A stretch of 25,271 nt of DNA from Ophiothrix spiculata (lineage: Eukaryota > Echinodermata > Ophiuroidea > Amphilepidida > Ophiotrichidae), in assembly GCA_000969725.1 (NCBI GenBank), contig JXSR01S047693.1; one strand, written 5' to 3'. The notes beneath the pieces were generated by a model, which did not search any database, was not told where the DNA came from, and saw only the letters and a list, made by a program, of their open reading frames with translations. Positions 1 to 9,600 of this stretch are shown here, one piece after another. A program made the position numbers and the translations under genes. How positions within the stretch are numbered: position 1 is the stretch's first letter; every line of letters starts with the position of its first letter.

Positions 1-293
1 AGGATTAAAGGTAAAAGGAGGTGCACTTACATCATTTTTGTGTCCAATTTGCAAAATTGGATGTATATTTATAAATTTAGATTATAAAAACTCACCTAAT
101 TTGCCCCCCCCCCATTTTTTTCAAAAATAGTATATAGAGATGAATAGTGATACAGAGATGAGTAGCCACACAATCTCACTTCAGTAAGAGATGACAAAAT
201 TGTAATATCTAGCTTGAACATCCTGTGCAAAATGTTTTGAAGGAGTCAACCCTACTTTGCATTCATAGCAATACACCACCAAGAGAAGACATC
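1..293. other. Intergenic flank, no gene seen
   Basis: AT-rich DNA with a C-run near 104-113. I see no coding exon, RNA gene or well-bounded repeat here. Confidence 0.5.
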
Positions 294-482
294 GTGTGTA
301 TCCCCTCATGCATTGCTTCCTATGGGAAATTTTGTACATGAAGTCGTGTGAGTAGTTAGTGATAATGCAAAATGCAAGATTACAGCAATTGACTTTGATT
401 TTGGGACATTTTATCACTAACTTCTCGCAATGTTTTCCATACAAATAATCCCATAAGAAGCAATGCATGATGGGATACACAC
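294..482. repeat. 189-bp imperfect palindrome (hairpin element)
   Basis: The left arm starts GTGTGTATCCCCTCATGCAT and the right arm, reverse-complemented, starts GTGTGTATCCCATCATGCAT. Pairing continues through GCTTC(C/T)TATGGGA and, more loosely, to the GTTAGTGATAA shared by both arms. The arms are about 80 bp, with a short A/T-rich loop near 370-400. The shape fits a hairpin-type MITE. No target duplication was found, partly because a later hAT insertion abuts the right end. Confidence 0.7.
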
Positions 483-489
483 AATAATT

Positions 490-792
490 CAGTGGCGTAG
501 CCAGGGGTGGGCAAGGTGGGCAATTTGCCCTCCTTGGAAATTTTTTGGAGAAATTTTGAAGACCTGGGAGAAAAATGAAGAGGGCAGAAACTGCCCTTTC
601 CCCATAAATTTACGACAATTAGAACTGAAAATTGCTAAAAATTAGGTTGAAAACTTCATAAAGCACAATATTTGGTGTTTTTTTTGAAAAACTCGGCCGA
701 GTCGACCCCTTAGAACCCCTGTTAAATAAAATCCATTGGAGAAATCTTGGGTGGTTTGCCCACCCTTGGAGAAAGGCCTGGCTACGCCACTG
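490..792. mobile_element. Non-autonomous hAT-type element, 303 bp
   Basis: Both ends carry the 16-bp terminal inverted repeat CAGTGGCGTAGCCAGG, perfect in both arms, followed by an imperfect GGTGGGCAA block. The insertion is flanked by an exact 8-bp target duplication, CAATAATT, at 482-489 and 793-800. CA...TG termini with 8-bp duplications are typical of hAT transposons. No transposase ORF fits inside, so it is non-autonomous. The perfect duplication suggests a fairly recent insertion at the edge of the preceding hairpin. Confidence 0.9.
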
Positions 793-800
793 CAATAATT

Positions 801-1096
801 CTTGTTACACCACCCATCATACACCCTGGAATATCCAATGATGAACAAAATATTGATTTTGCAACAGATATCACACTCAAAATTTTGAAATAGCACTTAC
901 GCACTTCCAAGTACTTTCTATTTTGATATCTGACTCCATATATTTTTTTGGAATGTAAAATGGTAAGTTAGAAAAAAGAGAGATGTGAAAATTTGAGTTA
1001 AAAGAAGAGTTACCCCACAAAGTTACAAGTCCCTTGGTAAGTTATATTTTTGAGGGTTTTTTTAAGTTTCTGTGAGTCCCAGCGGTGAGTTAAAGT
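801..1096. other. Intergenic, nothing recognised
   Basis: AT-rich sequence without a supported gene, repeat boundary or regulatory site. Confidence 0.5.
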
Positions 1097-1192
1097 TAAG
1101 CAAGTAACAGAAAGTTCCCACAACTTCAGATAGGGACCACAAGATAAGTAAGTAACAAAAAGTTCCCACAACTTCAGATAGGGACCACAAGA
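1097..1192. repeat. Two-copy tandem duplication, 48-bp unit
   Basis: Copies at 1097-1144 and 1145-1192 share AAGTTCCCACAACTTCAGAT and AGGGACCACAAGA, with only a few mismatches near the start (AAGCAAGTAACAG against AAGTAAGTAACAA). No coding frame is implied. It is one of several short two-copy duplications in the window. Confidence 0.9.
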
Positions 1193-1688
1193 TAGTTACA
1201 AAATTACTGAAAGGGGTTAAATCCATTGAATACCTGCGGTACAATAATAAGTAAGAATACTTTTAAAACAAGCATGTCTGCAAAGGTGAATAAAGGGGTG
1301 AAGCTAATATTCTAAGTTCTAGTTTTATTTAATTTTTGAACTTTGATTAAAAGCTTAAAAATGTCTAAAATTTTGACTTGATATGCCAATAAAAAACTGA
1401 CAAAATGGTAAATTGTTTTTTCCTAGTTGTGCATTTACTTAAAGGGTTCATTTGTTAACTATTTAAGGATGGTTCATCAGAAGCCTTTTATTTTAGTGGA
1501 ATGCATTGTTTTACTTACATTGATACCACAAGTGCAGCAGAAAAAACAGATTTTCATTAAATGCTTTAATTGTATGTCACATGATGGGGACACATTTGAC
1601 ATAATTTAGAGGAATGTATTAAATAATAAAGTAATAGGCTCATAAAATAAAGTGAGGTAATTTTACAAGTGTTGAGTTCATAGAGTTG
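1193..1688. other. Intergenic, nothing recognised
   Basis: AT-rich DNA. The open frames here are short and show no family motif. Confidence 0.45.
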
Positions 1689-1689
1689 T

Positions 1690-1885
1690 TTCTTGGGGCA
1701 GGTTAGTGCAGTTTCAGTAATAGTTTCCTCGCTTTGCACCAATGAGGTCCCGAGTTCGATTCCCAGCCTGGCGCTCTATGTGCATTTGGTTTTCGGTCCA
1801 TGTTCGCTTCCGCAGGTTTTACCCCGGGTATTCCGGTCTTCCTCCTGCATTCAAAACTGAATTTAAAAACATCTTGGAGCCAAGT
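1690..1885 (+). repeat. tRNA-related SINE
   Basis: GTTCGATTCC at 1754-1763 matches the RNA polymerase III B box. A weaker A-box-like GGTTAGTGCAG lies about 50 bp upstream at 1701-1711, the spacing of a tRNA-derived head. Next comes a conserved-looking body with CCCCGGGTATTCCGGTCTTC at 1821-1840. Cores of the CCGGGTACTCCGG type recur in animal SINEs; this is recalled, not checked. There is no tRNA cloverleaf acceptor stem, so it is not a functional tRNA. The 3' end is uncertain. Confidence 0.6.
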
Positions 1886-1931
1886 TGAAGATGAGCTTCC
1901 TTTAGCTTACTTGGTACCAAGTACCAAGTTG

Positions 1932-2237
1932 GGGTTTTTTCAAGGGGGTGCGGATTTTCAAAAAGTGGACCTTTTGGAAGGAAAATTTTCGTTTTGGTTG
2001 ACCCTATACTGATTTTATTAGTTTTGACAAAGTTAGAAGGAAACAAAAATAAAGGTTTTTAGTAGTTTTCTAAGCATTTGGTGTAGTATTTTATTAAGAA
2101 AAAATGTACATTTACATGTTTTGGTGCTTTAGGTGTTGTTTTGGTGGACATTTAGGGAATTTTTGTGGACCTTTTATGTACATTGTCAAATTTGTGGTGT
2201 GCGACCCCCCCCCCCCCCCCCCCTGGCTACGGGCTTG
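1932..2237. mobile_element. Truncated hAT-like element, right end with C-run
   Basis: The right end reads CCTGGCTACGGGCTTG, which reverse-complements to CAAGCCCGTAGCCAGG. This resembles the ends of the element at 5228-5717 and of the CAGTGGCGTAGCC element at 490. A run of 19 C residues (2205-2223) sits just inside it. The left part (TTTTTTCAAGGGGGTGCGG) looks internal, and no left terminus or clear target duplication was found, so the copy is probably 5'-truncated or rearranged. Confidence 0.45.
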
Positions 2238-2330
2238 GCTATTGTCAACATGCGAACCAAATCTGTTTTGCAGAATTCAAATACATTCTCTCATCGAATG
2301 ATTTGCCAACAAAAAGAACTAACACGTATG

Positions 2331-2412
2331 TGCGCCAGTACTAAAAGTCCAACTCGTAGAGCATTGCCAGGTGCGCCAGTACTAAAAGTCCAACTCGTAG
2401 AGCATTGCCAGG
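2331..2412. repeat. Two-copy tandem duplication, 41-bp unit
   Basis: Copies at 2331-2371 and 2372-2412 are essentially identical over the unit that begins TGCGCCAGTACTAAAAGTCC and ends GCATTGCCAGG. Near identity implies a recent duplication. The reading frame across it is not convincing as protein. Confidence 0.95.
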
Positions 2413-2752
2413 GTTTTTCTACAGGCAGGTAATTACAGGCAGAGGAAGATGTGTCACTTCAGAAGATGTGAAAATATTGAAAAATGCAGCACCAGTGCCA
2501 TGATTTTTTGCACACGTTTGGTGACACTCCTTTTTTTTTTTCCTTCTTCCTCCTCCTTTTTAATTTGCCTAAGGACTCGTTGACATTATAAGACGAATGA
2601 GACATAAATAGGAGGAGGCGTACTGCGCCTCATCTGAAAAGACATAATTATTATTATTCATTATATACAGCATGATCGCTGTTTGCTAGTTAAACTGATT
2701 TTAACTAGAAGCTGTGCCCTATTTAGAATCTCATTAGGCAAATAATACAAGA
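2413..2752. other. Intergenic, pyrimidine tract and small hairpin
   Basis: Holds a T/C-rich tract at about 2528-2560 and a short GC-rich stem (GAGGCG...CGCCTC) near 2615-2632, followed by ATT repeats. No gene is visible. Confidence 0.45.
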
Positions 2753-2929
2753 CAGGGCCCGCAGAACGGCCAGGCAGAGGGAGCTCGAGCCCCCTCACTC
2801 TTTGACCAGGGTCCCTGGAACCCACGCCGATTTGCACAACGCTCTACTAGAAAGTAAAAACCTGAGCCCCCTCACTTTAAAAAGCGTTCCGTGAGCCCCC
2901 TCACTTTAAAAAGCGTTCCGCGGCCCCTG
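2753..2929. mobile_element. Short inverted-repeat element, 177 bp, 5-bp target duplication
   Basis: The left end CAGGGCCCGCAGAACG matches the reverse complement of the right end, CAGGGGCCGCGGAACG, at 14 of 16 positions. CAAGA flanks both sides (2748-2752 and 2930-2934). CAGGG ends suggest a hAT relative, although a 5-bp duplication is shorter than the usual 8. An internal 29-bp tandem duplication lies at 2863-2920. Confidence 0.6.
2863..2920. repeat. Two-copy tandem duplication, 29-bp unit
   Basis: Copies at 2863-2891 and 2892-2920 each read TGAGCCCCCTCACTTTAAAA followed by AGCGTTCCG. They lie inside the 177-bp inverted-repeat element, next to its right end. Confidence 0.95.
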
Positions 2930-2937
2930 CAAGAGTG

Positions 2938-3185
2938 GCTACCCACTGAACTCCCCCCCTACCCCAGCTTGCCCCTGCATTACTTGTCCTGAAGATTTGA
3001 TGTAAGAATGTAACTATTGCAATAGCAACTTGCATTCAACAGAAATGGATTATTTCTGTTTGTTCTCAGCTTATACCATAACTCGTTTTCCTCTACCTCG
3101 CCAACAATTCTGGCCAAAACCAGAATGTTGTTGTGTTGTCAATTCCACGTGTGAGACATTAACCTCATTAACATCCTGTCATTTG
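2938..3185 (+). promoter_or_regulatory. Distal 5' flank of the kinase gene with a CACGTG E-box
   Basis: CACGTG at 3146-3151 is a canonical E-box about 200 bp upstream of the TATA element. Nothing else in this stretch is distinctive, and function is inferred only from position. Confidence 0.35.
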
Positions 3186-3380
3186 ATTGGCTGTGACCAA
3201 CTAATACATTGAATTATTCATCATCGATCATGCCATGCCAAACATAATTGGTTAACATGACATCATATTGTTTTTTGGAAAATCCACATCACCAATCAGA
3301 GTGGTTTATGAAGTCATGTGACTCACTCAGACTAAGGCTTGTCAGGATATATAAAGAGTGAACGATATCATCTTATACAC
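3186..3380 (+). promoter_or_regulatory. Core promoter of the PFTAIRE kinase gene
   Basis: TATATAAAG at 3348-3356 is a good TATA box 148-156 bp before the ATG. It predicts initiation near 3378-3390, in TTATACACAGTTAAG. Upstream are a CCAAT box at 3292-3296, two inverted ones (ATTGG at 3186-3190 and 3247-3251), the E-box-like GTCATGTGAC at 3313-3322, and an overlapping TGACTCA (AP-1-type) at 3319-3325. The arrangement is that of a compact TATA/CCAAT promoter and implies that exon 1 is a genuine first exon. It may still be one of several alternative promoters. Confidence 0.6.
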
Positions 3381-3503
3381 AGTTAAGTTACACTCCAGAT
3401 TTGCTGGTTAATTTGTCATATTCAGGAAGTATTTCACTGTTTTGTGTGCTAAACTGTGCATACATTTGCATTTGGAAAATCTTAGCTATCGCTATTTGTC
3501 AGG

Positions 3504-3659
3504 ATGCCTAGTCGTACTGTCAGTATGAAGCCTTTATTGGCACGCTTGCATTTGAGGAGTATCCGTGAGAAAAGGGATAAAACTGTGGTAGACAAGGCAA
3601 CATTAATGCAAGTTGTTGTTTTGCCAAGGGACAGATGTTCCAGCTTTACTCCAAGCCGG
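3504..3659 (+). CDS. CDK14/15: Kinase exon 1 (first coding exon)
   Basis: Encodes residues 1-52. The ATG at 3504 follows an in-frame TAG at 3483-3485, so the frame cannot extend upstream without splicing. A second Met is codon 8 (3525). The donor is CGG|GTATGT and the phase is 0. The peptide is basic (R/K-rich, residues 14-31) and shows no family match. Joined to exon 2 it gives SSFTPSR-TCSPFGK, which resembles the Ser/Pro-rich linker ahead of FGK in CDK14. It is the least certain exon: supported by frame, promoter position and donor, but not by homology. Confidence 0.65.
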
Positions 3660-6600
3660 GTATGTACACTCTGATATATGTAAATAAGATTTCCTATTGA
3701 TTCATGATTTAACTTCTTTCACGTGTACACCAAACTTGGTTTGGTAAACTTTGATTTTTAAAACAATTTCACTTATAGTCATAAACTTTTCATATTGAAT
3801 TTAACACAAAAGATGCCTTTATGGAAGATATATGCCATACATGTGCTGGATTTTTGAAATGGTATTTTCTATCTATGTATATACCTATCTATCTGTCTGT
3901 CTATCTATCTGTCTATCTGCCTGTCTGTCTATATGTCTGTTTGACTGACTCTCTGTGTTCTCTGCAAAATTGCAAACAAGCATTATGATGAGAAACATGC
4001 AAATTGAAGTTCGACATAGTAGACAAAACTTTGTAAAATCAATCAATAAAATACAATCTAACAATTATAATGACATATCCAATGGCTGCAGGTGGAAAAC
4101 CGGTAGCGTACCCTTGAGTGAAGGATACTTTGCAATGGAGTTATACAATATGAGGTTGCTTGCTGGCCTGGGCAAAGCTTGCTGTTGAATGTGTGTGGTT
4201 CTCATTTAGACCCAGTTTTTTTATTTGAAAATGCCTCAAAGTCAGGCAATTACAGCTTGTTTATCTGAAATGCAATGTAAACAAATTATATTAATTAAAT
4301 GGAAATGTGATTCTAATTTATTCTTATGTTTGCATGTGGGGTCTTGGTGTGATCACCAGTCTCAGTTGATACCTGAATGGTGATGCACAAGTGACTGGAT
4401 AGTCTTGAAAGAAACGTGCAACAAAATAAGCCTATACACCTTGCTTTTGTTTACCTTTTCATAGTGTCTTTAGTGAGTTAAAGCTATAAGCTAATTCCAG
4501 TGAAAACTAAACCTTTTTTGATTTCAAGCAAAAAATTAGCTTTTTTATTCGACCATATGAGCATTTTTTTCAGTCATGCGTATGTTACTCAGTACGTGAG
4601 AAGTATTTTCTAATCAGAAATTTTGAATTTTTTCTATCCGTGCATGAATGAGCACATGTTTTAATTCAAAAATGTCACAAACGTTACCAAAAAGTTACAC
4701 CAAAATGTCACAAACGTTACCAGACGTTACCACACAAAACATTGCATTTAAAGAAATCCTGACAATAGAATTTCCTACCACTTTTATGAACTATTTGTTG
4801 ATATCTTACCCATCATCTGTGAAAAGCACAATAAAAAATTCGCTAACATGTCAGAGAATTTTAACTTTGAAGTTATTTGGAGCAAAAAAACATTTCCGTG
4901 CGATGTCACAAATGTTACCAAACGTTACATGAACTTTATCTTGGCAATTTTTTTAATCTTTAAACACCTGGATGTCTTGATCCCACCAGTGCAGTGAGCA
5001 CCATTATCAACAACAAACTCGTTGATAAAATGTTGATGCTAGGTTCTGTGGCCATTTAAGAGTGAAATTTTCCAATTTTTAGGTCACAAACGTTACTTTG
5101 GAATCACCCTATAGCTTATTGTAAAGTGTAACATTATATAATGTTGGCGTTATTCAATGTTTTCATGGAAAGTACTGAATCACAGATGTGAGCTAATAAT
5201 TTGGAAAATAAACAAAGTTGTTGCTACCAGGCTCGTAGCCCAGGATTTTTTCAGGAAGGATTTACAAAAGAATTTGGTTTGGAATACTCTTTTTGTGGAC
5301 ACACTTATTAAAGCAATACTATAGGATTTGGATCAAAAATGGTTTATATTAAAAACAGCATACAATGAAGGAATGTGACTATCTAAAAGTGCTTTCAAAT
5401 GTATTTTGTTAAAAAAATTGTTTTGCCACCGACAAATGGATAAAAAGCACATGCATTTTTTCCTATACTAATACAGGTCAACAAATGGTCATAACAGAAA
5501 AAGTAAGCATATTTAAGCCAAACCATTTGGAGGGTATTATTATCTACCCAAAACAAACCCATTAAGCTTTAAAAAAAAAAAAGTCACTGGCGACAGGGGG
5601 CACTTCATTTTTAACACTTTATAGTATTGCTTTAAGTACTTTCTAATGGGCCTTTTTACATTGTAATTTTCCTTTGGGGCTGAGATGTCCCAACTGGTCC
5701 CCCTAGCTATGCGCTTGTTTGCTACATGGGTGATTCCAAAGTAACGTTTGTGACCGAAAAATTGGAAAATTTCACTTTTAAATGGCCACAGAACCTAGCA
5801 TAAAGATTATATCAACAAGTTTGTTGTTGATAACGGTGCTCACTGGTGGGATCAAGACATGTAGGTGTTTAAAGATTAAAATAATTTCCAAAATACTGAA
5901 TAAAGTTCATGTAACGTTTGTGACCTCGCATGGAAATGGGTTTTTGCTCCAAATGACTTCAAAGTAAAATTTCTCTGACATGTTATCGAATTTTTTATTG
6001 CACTTTTCACAGATGATTGGTAACATATTTACAAATAGTTCATAAAAGTGGTAGGAAATTCTATCGTCAGGATTTCTTTAAATGCAATGTTTTGTTTGGT
6101 AACGTTTGTGACATTTTGGTGTAACTTTTTGGTAACGTTTGTGACATTTTTGAATGAAAACATGTGCTCATTCATGCACGGGTAGAAAAAATTTCTGATT
6201 AGAAAATACTTTTCACATACCGAGTAACAAACGTATGACTGAAAAAACTGCTCATATGGTCGAATAAAAAAGCTGATTTTTTGCTTGAAATCAAAAAAGG
6301 TTTAGTTTTCACTGGAATGAGCCTACACATTATTAAAAGGGGAAGAGAGCAGATTTTATAAAAAAAAAAGTATCTTTGCAAAGAAAAACTTCTGGATCAT
6401 TTTAAAACGGCCATTGTTCCTCTTGTAGTTCAGAAATGACAAGTAATGAACTGTAGATGTGATTATTTGATAGAAACTCTTATCATCAAAATAGGTTTGG
6501 CTTTGGACAACACATGACATGTAAGATTATAGATGAAAACATGATTCCATTTGTTTGGATATATGTACCTAGTTTCAAAACAAGTTTGAGTTAGATGACA

Positions 6601-9600
6601 TGATTTATTATCACTTTTGATCCATCTGCCTGACAAAGTAGAAATGCATAAATGTATATAGATATATTGCAAGTTACTTCCTTTTCCCTTTGTATAAACC
6701 CTGCACAAACATGACAAATGAGCAAACAATCAATTCTCTTGCATAACTTCAGGCAGTACCTACTATATCAAACATGTGTAGATACAACTTTTTAGCATGG
6801 GAGTGGATTGAAGTGAAATCATATGCTAATAGGAAGTATCTGTTATGCTCTGTAGATGCACATACTGCATTTTTACTTTGTGGGACAGCAATGCATACTT
6901 TTGCCAAAATTCCTGGAATGAACTTTTCTCTTTCAGTTGACTTCTGTTGCAGCTGCTCATAGTTTTAGCAGTTGTTTGATTGGTTAGCTATAAGGAACTA
7001 GAGATTTTGCCATTGAAATTTTTACTCCTTTCCTTTAAAGAAAGGTTTTAATTTTTAAATAATGATATATTGATCAATATTTTTTAGTTTAAGACTCTCT
7101 TTATTCCCATTTAATTTAAGGCTTTTAACCATTTTTTTCATCGAAGATGCATTTTCCCAAATCTTTGAACATTTTGTCCTGAGTGTTTGGTCATAAATGA
7201 CCCTGTTGGTGAAGAAAATGGGCTGTTCAGCACACTTGCTCGAGTTTTTAACCCAAATTTTTATCAGTAATGCATTTCAGTTTGGGAAAACTCGCAATTC
7301 ACATACTCTAATATGGTACGTGAATTCACGTACAGTAAAGGAATTCACATACTAACTTTAAATTCAATTTTATAAGCAATTATTGAATATCGGACACCAT
7401 TATGAAGCATTTTCATGCTGAGTTGATAATATTCAAAATGACAAGGTATTCAGTGCATCAGCTGGTTTTCTAAGCTCAAAGAGGTTTGGTTTACATGGTA
7501 TTAGCGACCATCAGGACATTACAATACACACTTTAAAATCAGTTCAATATAAAGGTCAAAAAAGTTTATTTTGGCAATCATGTCATCATTTCACATGCAA
7601 ACCAAACAAATGTAGATTTCAGAAACTATTATGACCTAAAACTGAAAGTATATGATGTGTTTGTATCTTTCAGACATGCTCACCATTTGGCAAGATAGAA
7701 ACTTACAAGAAAATCTGTCCACTAGGTGAAGGGTCATATGCTAAAGTGTTCAAAGCAGTCAGTAGGTAAGTATCTATCAGTGTTTCTATACCAATTGTGT
7801 CGTGAGGGACCAATCACATCATCATCTTATTTCAAGTATTTAAAGTGCCCCCTGCAACAGTACATAAATATCTATCAGTGTTTTTGATTAGCTATTCTTT
7901 CTCAATTGGGTCAAGAATGACCTATCACAGATTTCTTATTGCAAGAACTTTAGGCCAAAAAAAAAGTTTTGTCTCAAAAACCCGCGCTTTTGCTATGTGA
8001 AAAATTAGTCGTAGAGCTATGTGCTGGTATTTTCTCTTTTTTTATCGAGAGTAATCCAGCAATCGACCGCCGCCCATGTTGCTGTAATTTGCTGTTGCAA
8101 TGTTACCTTGAATTTTACCTTTAATTTCAACTGTCAAGACTTCCCATAGTTAAAACAGACAGGATCATATTTAAAAACTGGGTACTTTACACACATAAGT
8201 TGGGTAATCAAAATTTTAGAGCGTTAAAAAAAAAGATATTGCAAACCACATAGCTAATTTCCTAAAAATCAAAATCGCATACCGCATAGCTTTTTTGCAA
8301 ACTGTTTCGAAGACAAACCTTTTTTTCTTCTTGGTCTTATATCATATTTCAATTGGTTACTCCAAAATTTCCCAGTCACACAAGTTCATATTTTACACCT
8401 CACATGCAAATACTTTATACTGCAGGCTCAAGAATTTATGTGGAATGTGTAGATTTCACAAAATTGAAATTCAAAATCCTTTTATTTTGTATTTTTATCA
8501 ATTTTTTGTATTGCTTTATTTCTATAGCTTCCCACGTTGCTAAATAACCCAATGTTCAAAGTGTATTGTGGGAAAAAATATTACTCCCACAAATGAGAAC
8601 TATCCTTGATATTTCAAAATGTCAAATAAATGCTTGAAAACTGCAGTCAAGAAAGTTTGTTCATATTGTTAACTTTCATTTTGAATGCCAAGGTAAAACA
8701 TTTCCGGTTTGATGTTGATTTTTGATGGTCACAACCCGTCAATGACATAGATTATACAAACTTGGAATTTATCATATCATGCATCAGGTGCATGCCTTTG
8801 ATAGGGTGTAGGCTGTTGTCGATATCCCCCCCCCCAAGATTTCAATGAAATATCTCATATAATGACTTAGCATTAACATGTACAATGCACACACACAGTC
8901 TGTGAGTAATTGTTCCAGTTCAATGAGTACCTATTTGTTCTGCATGCTTCTTCCTCAACAGTGTAAAAATAGGTCGCATGACTGTTGATGTGTTTTTACA
9001 TCATAACGGCGCCAAATATTGACCGATTACAACACTTTAAAAAGTTTCAAGTAGATTAATATTTTCTTCATGGAATAAAAAGCGGAGCCTGCCAATTTAT
9101 AGTGTTGGACATATAAAATGAGGGCCTACTGGCACCCCAGGTATAGACCAAAATAGCACAAATCATATACCGCCAATGTTATAATGTGGATTATTTTAGA
9201 CAGGGACAAGAGTGTTCTAACTTCGTAACGACGACGTTTCTCAACCAAATTGGACAAAATTTCGGGGGAATGGTTCTAAATATATGTTGTGTGGAACTAA
9301 AGGCAAAGCTAAGAAAAATAATGCTTATTTTTTTTCTTATGCCATGCGAAAGTCAAAAAAAACCAATTTGCCTATATGTTATATCATTGGGTTATTTTGA
9401 GTATAGACAGAAGAGACCACTTTTCCATATGGGGTTGGGGTCACTTACATTGATAGAAGGTATGGGTATGTGCCATGCTCAAGACCCCTTTTTTCTTTTC
9501 AAGCCTCCTCTCCCGCTCCCCAACATGCTCATTTCAAGATAACTTCAGTTCTGAAGACCCCTATTTTCAACAAAAATGGCTCAAGAGTGTGTTTTTTAAA

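Larger units (their letters stand above)
4494..6318. repeat. Large foldback: about 600-bp inverted arms with a spacer
   Basis: The left arm 4494-5109 pairs with the right arm 5728-6318. The outer ends are ATTCCAGTGAAAAC and its complement GTTTTCACTGGAAT. The inner ends are GGAATCACCC and GGGTGATTCC. Intermediate landmarks also pair, for example CACCAGTGCAGTGAGCACC with the GGTGCTCACTGGTGG side. Each arm has four copies of GTCACAAACGTTACC or a near match: 4674, 4707, 4904 and 5083 on the left; 5741, 5911, 6098 and 6131 (reverse strand) on the right. A weaker match continues outward to about 4487 and 6325. It is either one foldback transposon or two facing copies of a roughly 600-bp repeat. No target duplication was found at the outer ends. 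Confidence 0.88.
3660..7673 (+). other. Intron 1 (4014 bp)
   Basis: Donor GTATGT, acceptor TTTGTATCTTTCAG. It carries a TCTA/TCTG microsatellite, the large foldback with its nested insertions, and an 18-bp perfect palindrome. The stretches 3953-4493 and 6326-7315 hold nothing I can name. Confidence 0.8.

Noticed and set aside
1701..1770. Possible tRNA gene
   Set aside because: The B box is good, but no acceptor stem or anticodon arm can be drawn. It is better explained as a SINE head.
4648..4932. 94-codon ORF with repeated MSQTLP
   Set aside because: The repetition comes from the GTCACAAACGTTACC motif in the foldback arm. There is no domain, and the matching arm does not keep the frame.
4674..6145. 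Spaced GTCACAAACGTTACC copies as a CRISPR-like array
   Set aside because: Animal DNA, irregular spacing, and the copies lie in inverted arms of a repeat.
9186..9542. 118-codon ORF, one of the longest in the window
   Set aside because: Low-complexity, hydrophobic and without motif; it lies in intron 2 in C-run repeat-like DNA. Probably chance.
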